Assembly (NCBI GenBank): GCA_017940085.1
Contig: JAGAZK010000248.1
Span: 1 to 11,859, forward strand
Direction of reading: 5' to 3'
Source of the DNA: Campylobacter sp.
GTDB taxonomy: Bacteria; Campylobacterota; Campylobacteria; Campylobacterales; Campylobacteraceae
Length of the DNA: 11,859 nucleotides
Shown here: in pieces, positions 6,527-11,859 of the stretch
How the letters are laid out: each line of letters starts with the position of its first letter
How positions within the stretch are numbered: position 1 is the first letter of the stretch
Notes under the pieces: model-generated
Seen by the model: the letters and a program-made list of their open reading frames with translations, nothing else
What the model was told of the DNA's origin: nothing
Database searches by the model: none
Program-made: the position numbers and the translations under genes

Positions 6527-7041
6527 TTTTTGCTTGACTTTTTGTTTTTGCGAAATTCTTTATCAAATCTTTTTCTGGCGTTATAGCCGATTTTTTCTAT
6601 AAATAAATGCCCATCAAGATGATCCATTTCGTGTTGGATTGCAACTGAGAGCAATTCATCTGCGGTTAGAATTTGAGCTTTGCCAAAGCGGTCAAAGTAT
6701 TCTAAAGTAATGTTTTTGGCTCTTTTTACTTCTTCAAAAAATCCCGGCACCGATAAGCAACCTTCTTGATAAATTTGCTCTCCAGTTTTTTGTGCGATTT
6801 TGGGATTTATGAGTTCTAATAAATTTGCTTTGTCTTGAATGCCGTTTTCGTCAGCTAAATTTATAACTATAACTTCTAACAAAACACCCACTTGCACAGC
6901 GGCTAAACCTATTCCGTTTGATGAAATCATTGTTTCATACATATCGTCTAGTAATTGGTGCAATTCATTATCAAATTTAGTAACTTTTTGGCTTTTTTTA
7001 AATAATAATTTATTTGGATAAGTAATGATCTCTTTAATCAT
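6523..7041 (-). CDS. def: Peptide deformylase
   Basis: Removes the formyl group from the N-terminal Met of nascent proteins at the ribosome exit. The 172 residues contain all three active-site motifs: GIGLAAVQVG (43-52), EGCLSVPG (93-100) with metal ligand Cys95, and QHEMDHLDG (136-144) with metal ligands His137 and His141 and catalytic Glu138. The C-terminus is a lysine-rich tail (KKEF RKNKKSSKK-like, 160-172), which may help ribosome binding as the C-terminal helix does in E. coli. The ATG shares a base with the preceding stop (TAATG, 7039-7043), with GGGAT a few bases upstream. It sits in the same operon as tig and clpP, a sensible grouping for enzymes acting on new proteins. Confident call. 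Confidence 0.97.
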   Translation of the reverse strand: MIKEIITYPNKLLFKKSQKVTKFDNELHQLLDDMYETMISSNGIGLAAVQVGVLLEVIVINLADENGIQDKANLLELINPKIAQKTGEQIYQEGCLSVPGFFEEVKRAKNITLEYFDRFGKAQILTADELLSVAIQHEMDHLDGHLFIEKIGYNARKRFDKEFRKNKKSSKK

Positions 7042-8027
7042 TAAAATCCCAAGCTTCTTTTGTAGGTTTGGATTTCTGTTTCGTCTTGTTCTAGCTTGTC
7101 AAGAGCGTCTGAAATGGTCTCTTCAGCACTCAAAGACGGATCTAGCGAAACCAAAGAAAATGCAAATTCAGATGATAAATTTATATGATCAAATTTGATT
7201 CCATAAAGCACTTTTGCGATTCTGTCTTGTGCTTGTTTGGCGTTGTCCATATTGGTGTGTTGCATAAACAAAGCAAAACAATTATCATCAAAATGTGCTA
7301 CAAAATCAGATCTTCTTGAAGTTTGTATGAGAGTATTTGCTATGGTTTTTGTGATTTTTTCTTTGTCTTTATAGTTTGTGATATTGCTTAAAGATCTTTC
7401 TTGAAGCTCAATCAACATCAAAGTAGAATTATGACCAAATTTATTTACATTTTTGATTTCGTTTTCTATGACAGAGACTAGGTAATTTCTGTTAAATATC
7501 CCATAATCAGTGTCATAAATAGAATTGCTAGAAATACTTTTAAAAGTATCTAAAATGCCGTTATAATCGTCTTTTAAAAGCTCTGTATGTCTAGTAAGAA
7601 GCTCATTTAATCTAATTAATTCTTTTTGAAATGAATAAATAATGTCTTTTGACTCTATAGAATTTGCCTTTTCTAAATTTGCTATATCATCGCAAACTAT
7701 TCTATTCATTGTGTTTAGGTTTTTATATACTAAAATGATAAGTTGGAGCATATTTTTGATAGAAATAAAGCTTTTTTTGACTTTCATTTCCATATTGGCT
7801 TGATGTTTGGCTGGATCAATGGAAGCTTTGTTTATAATATCTATGTTTTTTTTGAGATCTTCATTGTCTAGCATTTTGTAAAAATACACTTCAAAATTAT
7901 CAGGCGTGATTTGGATATTGTCATTTTTCATTTGCTCTATTATTGTTTGAGCAAATTCGTTTATTTGATTTGTTAGTTCGGCTTTGTCTTTTAAAACCAA
8001 GCTTTGATCGTTTTTTGTATTTGGCAA
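7041..8027 (-). CDS. Degenerate GGDEF-domain protein, probably catalytically inactive
   Basis: 328 residues. The N-terminal half (about 1-165) is predicted mostly helical and partly coiled-coil, without membrane segments. The C-terminal half (about 168-328) aligns with a GGDEF domain: DTDYGIFNRNYL (172-183) corresponds to DxLTGLxNRRxF, LMLIEL (203-208) to the strand carrying the first metal Asp (here Glu207), and RRSDFVAHFDDNCFALFM (238-255) to RxxDxxxRYGGDEFxxxL. The signature motif is thus DDNCF, lacking both glycines and the catalytic Asp/Glu, so diguanylate cyclase activity is very unlikely. Arg238-x-x-Asp241 sits exactly 5 residues before it, the spacing of the c-di-GMP inhibitory site, so binding of c-di-GMP is possible. 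The start is TTG at 8027, directly after the clpP stop, backed by AAAGGG (8035-8040) 7 nt upstream; the next in-frame Met is residue 33. I do not recall it in the C. jejuni operon. A structural role without nucleotide binding is the alternative. Confidence 0.8.
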   Translation of the reverse strand: MPNTKNDQSLVLKDKAELTNQINEFAQTIIEQMKNDNIQITPDNFEVYFYKMLDNEDLKKNIDIINKASIDPAKHQANMEMKVKKSFISIKNMLQLIILVYKNLNTMNRIVCDDIANLEKANSIESKDIIYSFQKELIRLNELLTRHTELLKDDYNGILDTFKSISSNSIYDTDYGIFNRNYLVSVIENEIKNVNKFGHNSTLMLIELQERSLSNITNYKDKEKITKTIANTLIQTSRRSDFVAHFDDNCFALFMQHTNMDNAKQAQDRIAKVLYGIKFDHINLSSEFAFSLVSLDPSLSAEETISDALDKLEQDETEIQTYKRSLGF

Positions 8028-8618
8028 TTATTTACCCTTTTTGTCTATAACTTTGTCAATTATTCCGTATTTCATAGCATCTTCTGCACTCATAAAAAAG
8101 TCTCTATCAGTATCTTTGCTAATTTTACTTAGTTTTTGACCAGTATTTTTAGCTAAAATCCCATTTAAAATTTCTTTTAAACGCAAAATTTCTTTAGCTT
8201 GAATCTCAATATCTGTGGCTTGTCCCCTAGCTCCGCCTAAAGGTTGGTGAATCATAATGCGTGAGTTTGGTAAAGCATATCTTTTGCCGCTAGTTCCACA
8301 ACTTAGCAAAAATGCACCCATTGAAGCCGCTTGTCCTATACAAATCGTGCTAACATCAGGTTTGATGTAATTCATAGTATCATAAATACTAAATCCACTT
8401 GTAATTACGCCACCAGGAGAGTTTATATACAAATAAATATCTTTATCTGGATCTTCGGCTTCTAAAAATAGCATTTGAGCTACAATCGCACTTGCCATTG
8501 CATCATCAATTTCGCCACTAAGCATAATAATGCGATCTTTTAAAAGGCGAGAATAAATATCATAACTCCTCTCGCCCTTGCTTGTTCGTTCTACTACATA
8601 AGGAATATAATAGCTCAT
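8028..8618 (-). CDS. clpP: ATP-dependent Clp protease proteolytic subunit
   Basis: Forms the tetradecameric barrel that degrades proteins unfolded by ClpX or ClpA. The 196 residues are the normal ClpP length. The catalytic triad is complete: Ser99 in GQAASMGAF, His124 in MIHQPLGG, and Asp173 in [11 protein letters not shown]. The hydrophobic N-terminal YIPYVVE and the YINSPGG oxyanion segment (64-70) are conserved, and the handle region [16 protein letters not shown] (133-148) is typical. The start overlaps the tig stop by one base (TAATG, 8616-8620), with AAGGCTGAAGAA just upstream inside tig. It is followed without gap by the GGDEF-like gene. The tig-clpP pairing is widespread in bacteria. 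Very confident. Confidence 0.98.
   Translation of the reverse strand: MSYYIPYVVERTSKGERSYDIYSRLLKDRIIMLSGEIDDAMASAIVAQMLFLEAEDPDKDIYLYINSPGGVITSGFSIYDTMNYIKPDVSTICIGQAASMGAFLLSCGTSGKRYALPNSRIMIHQPLGGARGQATDIEIQAKEILRLKEILNGILAKNTGQKLSKISKDTDRDFFMSAEDAMKYGIIDKVIDKKGK
8035..8040 (-). promoter_or_regulatory. Ribosome-binding site supporting the TTG start of the GGDEF-like gene
   Basis: AAAGGG on the minus strand, inside the last codons of clpP, 7 nt from the TTG at 8025-8027. It is the main evidence for a TTG start that abuts the clpP stop codon with no gap. Confidence 0.65.
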
Positions 8619-9982
8619 TATTCTTCAGCCTTTTTAGTGCTTTTTGTAGTTTTTTTAGGTTTGCTTTCTGATTCTTCGCTATTTTGGGTTTTTTCTTCTG
8701 GAAGTTTGAAAATATCATTAAACAATTTTTCTTCTACCAAAGCCATTTTTATAGCTGGGAGCATATTTTGGTTTTTGTAATACTCAAAATGTTGTTTTGG
8801 ATCAAGACCGCTTCTATAAGCTTCCATATAAATTGCTTGGATTATTTCTTGATCGCTTACTTCTACGCTTCTCATTTTAGCAAGTTCATCGATTATAAAA
8901 GTAAGAGCTACGCTTTTTCTAGCTTCTTCTTCATAGCTTTTTCTTTGTTTTTCAAGCTCATCTTTGTTTTCTTGGAATTTTTTTCTATCTTCATCGCTAA
9001 AAGAAGCCCAATAGTTTATAAATCGCATGTTGATTTCTTGCTCAACTACATTTTTTGGTAGATCAAATTTAAACTTCTCCACAGCTGAGTCTGCAAATTT
9101 GACCTTTAATTCTTCATTTACAAGCTTATCAAATTTTTCATTTTTGATTTGAGTTTTGATATTTTCTTGCAGTTTTTCTACACTAGCGTCTTTATCATTT
9201 GGCATTAGTCTTTTGACGCTTTGCTCATCTAAAACTTGTGGTTTTTTGGCTTGGATTTCGTGAAGTTTGATTTTAAATACAGCTTCTTTTCCTGCTAAAT
9301 TTGGAGCTCCGTATTCTTTTGAAAATACCACTTTTATATCTTTTTTCTCTCCTGCTTTCAGACCTATCATACCATCTTCAAATCCTGGAATAAATTGATT
9401 TGAGCCTATTTCTAGGACATAATTTTCAGCTTTACCGCCCTCAAATGCCACTCCATCAACGAAGCCTTCAAAATCAAATTTGGCATAATCGCCTTTTTCA
9501 AGCTTATCTTTTTCTATTTTTTCAATAGGTGCTGTAATTTTCAAAAATTCATTAATTCTATCATCAACTTCTTTTTTTGTTACTTTTGGAGCAGTAAATT
9601 TAGGCATAATGCTTTCAATTTCATCGATTTTCACTTCTGGTCTAAATGAAATTTCAATTTGTGTTTTTATGTCGTTGCCGTCTTTGTCAAGCTTATTTAT
9701 CATAGGCTCACCGATTAAATCTTTTAGTTCTTTTTTTAGGATTTTTAAACTTTCTTTGACAACTTCGCCCAAAAGTTCGTTTCTAGCGTCATCTTCTAAT
9801 GCTTTTGCATGTCTGTCCATAATGACTTTTAAAGGAACTTTACCTTGTCTAAATCCGTCAATTTTCATATTTTTAGCAGCTTTTTTTGCTAGATTTTCAA
9901 CTCTATTATTTAATTCCGCACCGCTAATTGTAGCGTCTGCTAGAGCATTTGCTTTGTCCAATGATTTTGCTTGAACTTCCAT
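8618..9982 (-). CDS. tig: Trigger factor, ribosome-associated chaperone
   Basis: Binds the ribosome at the exit tunnel and shields nascent chains; the middle domain is an FKBP-type prolyl isomerase. The 454 residues have the standard order: N-terminal ribosome-binding domain with the signature GFRQGKVP (43-50), FKBP domain at about 155-245 ([20 protein letters not shown] through [16 protein letters not shown]), and a helical C-terminal chaperone domain to about 430. A charged tail of about 25 residues rich in Ser, Glu, Thr and Lys follows and makes it a little longer than E. coli Tig (432). The ATG has AAAGGAAAAAT directly upstream. It is the first gene of the nine-gene minus-strand cluster and lies divergent from folE, so the operon's main promoter is expected in 9983-10110. 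Confidence 0.97.
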   Translation of the reverse strand: MEVQAKSLDKANALADATISGAELNNRVENLAKKAAKNMKIDGFRQGKVPLKVIMDRHAKALEDDARNELLGEVVKESLKILKKELKDLIGEPMINKLDKDGNDIKTQIEISFRPEVKIDEIESIMPKFTAPKVTKKEVDDRINEFLKITAPIEKIEKDKLEKGDYAKFDFEGFVDGVAFEGGKAENYVLEIGSNQFIPGFEDGMIGLKAGEKKDIKVVFSKEYGAPNLAGKEAVFKIKLHEIQAKKPQVLDEQSVKRLMPNDKDASVEKLQENIKTQIKNEKFDKLVNEELKVKFADSAVEKFKFDLPKNVVEQEINMRFINYWASFSDEDRKKFQENKDELEKQRKSYEEEARKSVALTFIIDELAKMRSVEVSDQEIIQAIYMEAYRSGLDPKQHFEYYKNQNMLPAIKMALVEEKLFNDIFKLPEEKTQNSEESESKPKKTTKSTKKAEE

Positions 9983-10016
9983 ATTTTTCCTTTGAGATTT
10001 AAAAATTTAAAATGAG

Positions 10017-10022
10017 AATATA
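10017..10022 (-). promoter_or_regulatory. Candidate -10 box of the tig operon promoter
   Basis: TATATT on the minus strand, preceded by TTTGA and the inverted repeat at 10026-10052. It implies a short leader with the AAAGGA ribosome-binding site of tig. No good -35 match is seen, which is normal in Campylobacter. Picked by eye in AT-rich DNA. Confidence 0.4.
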
Positions 10023-10025
10023 TCA

Positions 10026-10052
10026 AATTTTTGCTTTATTTAAGCAAAAATT
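10026..10052. repeat. 11-bp perfect inverted repeat in the tig/folE divergent promoter region
   Basis: Arms AATTTTTGCTT (10026-10036) and AAGCAAAAATT (10042-10052) with a 5-bp centre. It lies between the two genes' putative -10 boxes, directly upstream of the candidate tig -10, where the tig spacer and -35 region would be. A transcription terminator makes little sense between divergent promoters, so an operator for a dimeric regulator is a possible reading. No known Campylobacter regulator box is recognised. Confidence 0.55.
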
Positions 10053-10071
10053 AGCGAAACAAAAGTCAAAT

Positions 10072-10080
10072 TATTATAGA
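10072..10080 (+). promoter_or_regulatory. Candidate -10 region of the folE-fliI promoter
   Basis: TATTATAGA, overlapping TATTAT and TATAGA hexamers, lies about 31-39 nt before the folE ATG. The ribosome-binding site AAAGG (10097-10101) follows. There is no convincing -35 box. Choice of hexamer is uncertain. Confidence 0.4.
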
Positions 10081-10110
10081 ATTACGCAAAAAATTTAAAG
10101 GTAAATTTTT

Positions 10111-10698
10111 ATGTTTGATGACAAAAAATTTAGTGATTTTGAAAATTGCGTAAAACAAATGCTTACAATAATGGAAACAAATCCAAATAGAGACGGATTA
10201 AAAGATACACCAAAACGAGTTGCAAAAGCGTTTGAATTTATGACAAGCGGATATTCTAAAAACCCAAAAGATGTTTTAAATGATGCATTGTTTGAAAGTT
10301 CAAATAATGAAATGGTTCTTATAAAAGATATTGAATTTTACAGCCTTTGTGAGCATCATTTACTTCCTATTATTGGACGAGTTCATGTGGCTTATATACC
10401 AAATGGAAAAGTAGTTGGGCTATCTAAAATCCCTAGAATGGTTAATATTTTTGCCAAAAGACTTCAAATTCAAGAACAATTAACAGAACAAATAGCTCAA
10501 GCTTTGCAAGATGTGATTTTGCCAAAAGGTGTGGGCGTGGTTATTGAAGCAAGACATATGTGTATGGAAATGCGTGGTGTGCAAAAGATCAATTCTATCA
10601 CGACAACTTCGGCATTGCGTGGGATTTTTATCAAAAGTCCAGAAACAAGAAAAGAATTTTTTGATTTAATAAATTCTCCAAAATCGGTGAAATTTTGA
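10111..10698 (+). CDS. folE: GTP cyclohydrolase I
   Basis: Converts GTP to 7,8-dihydroneopterin triphosphate, the first step toward folate and, in many bacteria, queuosine. The 195 residues correspond to the FolE core. The zinc ligands are visible as Cys80 and His83 in [15 protein letters not shown] and Cys151 in [11 protein letters not shown]. His82 and His149 are the active-site histidines. [10 protein letters not shown] (103-112), LTEQIA (124-129) and the tail [10 protein letters not shown] (164-173) are the expected substrate-pocket segments, and the N-terminal [19 protein letters not shown] (24-42) is typical. AAAGG lies about 9 nt before the ATG. The stop TGA overlaps the TTG start of fliI, so the two are co-transcribed. 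It diverges from tig, the same arrangement I recall for C. jejuni Cj0193c-Cj0195. Confidence 0.97.
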   Translation: MFDDKKFSDFENCVKQMLTIMETNPNRDGLKDTPKRVAKAFEFMTSGYSKNPKDVLNDALFESSNNEMVLIKDIEFYSLCEHHLLPIIGRVHVAYIPNGKVVGLSKIPRMVNIFAKRLQIQEQLTEQIAQALQDVILPKGVGVVIEARHMCMEMRGVQKINSITTTSALRGIFIKSPETRKEFFDLINSPKSVKF

Positions 10699-11859
10699 GT
10701 TTAGATAATTTAAAAAACCGCCTAAATAAATCAAATTTGCAACTCTCAAGTGCTTTTGGTGTGATAGATAAAATATCAGCAAACAGCATAGAAGTAAGCC
10801 AAATTAGAGCAAGTATAGGCGATATAGTTACAATATCTTCAGCAAATCGTAGCCAACTTGGCATGGTAACTAGAATTTATTCTGGTGGAGCCAGTGTTAG
10901 TCCTTTTGGGTTTGTTGAAGGTTTTAAAATCGGCGATAAAGTATTTCAAAGCGATCGCGGTATGAACATACCTGTAGGGGACGGACTTTTGGGTCGGGTT
11001 GTAGATCCATTTATGAATCCAAAAGACGGCAAAGGTCCTATATATTCGGATTTGTTTGTGCCAATTATGAAAGCACCGATTGATGCGATGAAAAGGGGAT
11101 TGATAAATGAGCATTTTAGTGTTGGTATCAAGACAATTGATGGGCTTTTGACTTGCGGAAAAGGTCAGAAATTAGGCATTTTTGCAGGATCTGGAGTAGG
11201 AAAATCCACTTTAATGGGAATGATAGTAAAAAATTCTCAAGCTCCAATAAAAGTCGTAGCATTAATTGGAGAAAGAGGTCGTGAAGTGCCTGAATTTATA
11301 GAAAAAAATTTAGGTGGAGATTTGAGTGGAGTTGTAATGGTGGTAGCTACTAGTGATGATAGCCCATTAATGCGAAAATATGGGGCATTTTGTGCTATGA
11401 GTGTGGCAGAATACTTCAAATCTCAAGGTAAAGATGTGCTTTTTATAATGGATAGTGTTACTAGATTTGCTATGGCACAAAGAGAAATTGGTCTAGCACT
11501 AGGTGAGCCACCTACTTCAAAAGGCTATCCTCCAAGTGTGCTCACACTTTTGCCACAGCTTATGGAGAGAGCTGGCAAAGAAGAAGGCAAAGGCAGCATA
11601 ACGGCATTTTTTACTGTGCTTGTAGAAGGCGATGATATGAGCGATCCTATAGCAGATCAAAGCAGAAGCATACTTGATGGACATATAGTTTTGAGTAGAG
11701 AACTTACTGATTTTGGAATTTATCCGCCAATCAACATATTAAATTCAGCCAGCCGTGTAATGAGCGATGTAATTACCAAAGAACACAAAGAAAATGCAGC
11801 CAAATTTAAAAGACTTTATTCAATGCTAAAAGAAAATGAAGTTTTGATTAGAATTGGTG
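10695..11859 (+). CDS. fliI: Flagellar export ATPase FliI (3' end outside window)
   Basis: Powers export of flagellar proteins by the type III apparatus at the membrane base. 388 codons are present, of an expected 435-465. The frame has no ATG near its beginning. The best start is TTG at 10695, which overlaps the folE stop as TTGA (10695-10698) and has GGTGA 4 nt upstream; it gives a normal N-terminus ([11 protein letters not shown], then a beta-barrel domain to about residue 95). The catalytic core shows Walker A GSGVGKST (165-172), the catalytic-glutamate segment GERGRE (192-197, Glu193) and Walker B VLFIMD ending at Asp253. [32 protein letters not shown] and the [13 protein letters not shown] stretch are hallmark T3SS/rotary-ATPase segments. 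The ending after LIRIG is cut by the window. F1 beta or Rho are excluded by these T3SS-type motifs and by synteny. Confidence 0.95.
   Translation, partial: MSLDNLKNRLNKSNLQLSSAFGVIDKISANSIEVSQIRASIGDIVTISSANRSQLGMVTRIYSGGASVSPFGFVEGFKIGDKVFQSDRGMNIPVGDGLLGRVVDPFMNPKDGKGPIYSDLFVPIMKAPIDAMKRGLINEHFSVGIKTIDGLLTCGKGQKLGIFAGSGVGKSTLMGMIVKNSQAPIKVVALIGERGREVPEFIEKNLGGDLSGVVMVVATSDDSPLMRKYGAFCAMSVAEYFKSQGKDVLFIMDSVTRFAMAQREIGLALGEPPTSKGYPPSVLTLLPQLMERAGKEEGKGSITAFFTVLVEGDDMSDPIADQSRSILDGHIVLSRELTDFGIYPPINILNSASRVMSDVITKEHKENAAKFKRLYSMLKENEVLIRIG

Noticed and set aside
7041..8027. Active diguanylate cyclase
   Set aside because: The GGDEF motif is DDNCF, without the glycines and acidic residue needed for GTP and metal binding.
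8684..9061. 125-codon plus-strand open frame opposite tig
   Set aside because: Aromatic-rich translation with no ribosome-binding site, antisense to the intact tig gene; a frame shadow.
9609..9974. 121-codon Ser/Phe-rich plus-strand open frame
   Set aside because: Antisense shadow of the tig N-terminal domain.
10631..11419. Four minus-strand open frames opposite folE and fliI
   Set aside because: They lie antisense to conserved FolE and FliI coding sequence and overlap one another in different frames.
1..11859. Mobile element, CRISPR array, defence island or new biosynthetic cluster
   Set aside because: No transposase, integrase, tRNA, direct-repeat array or cluster of unknown genes is present; gene order is that of a conserved Campylobacter chromosome region with two extra genes.

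Overview
The window is a stretch of low-GC chromosome from an epsilonproteobacterium, most likely a Campylobacter outside the jejuni/coli group (fetus/hyointestinalis/lanienae-like). I infer this from the protein sequences, the AT-rich codon use with abundant AAATTT, and gene order. From memory, C. jejuni has the series terC, purN, nnr, def, clpP, tig on one strand and folE, fliI on the other (about Cj0186c to Cj0195), and the same order is recognisable here with extra genes between. No database search was possible, so the species is a guess.

Layout: (1) 1-640, plus strand: the 3' end of pyrE, overlapped by a small RDD-family membrane protein gene. (2) 641-778: convergent AT-rich spacer ending in the tpx terminator. 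(3) 779-1312, minus strand: tpx, a thiol peroxidase with an unusual Cys-rich tail. Its promoter region (1313-1457) has a Campylobacter-type promoter and, upstream of it, a run of helically phased A-tracts that predicts curved DNA. (4) 1458-9982, minus strand: nine tightly packed genes transcribed as tig > clpP > degenerate GGDEF gene > def > comM > nnr > purN > methyltransferase > terC. No junction has more than a 9-nt gap and most overlap, so this is probably one operon. (5) 9983-10110: divergent promoter region with an 11-bp perfect inverted repeat. (6) 10111-11859, plus strand: folE, then fliI starting at a TTG inside the folE stop region and running off the window.

How the genes fit together: tig (ribosome-bound chaperone), clpP (protease) and def (N-terminal deformylation) form a protein-birth and quality-control set. 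nnr repairs damaged NAD(P)H, purN and folE serve purine/one-carbon and pterin metabolism, comM acts in recombination during natural transformation, and terC is a membrane protein of metal-related function. Two genes are not obviously housekeeping: the GGDEF-like gene between clpP and def, and the methyltransferase between purN and terC.

I see no mobile element, CRISPR array, rRNA, tRNA or phase-variable G-tract, and no complete new defence-like or biosynthetic system. The best leads are: a GGDEF protein that has lost its catalytic motif but keeps a correctly spaced RxxD inhibitory-site motif (a candidate c-di-GMP receptor) inside the tig-clpP-def operon; the phased A-tract array upstream of tpx; the Cys-rich Tpx tail; and the inverted repeat between tig and folE.
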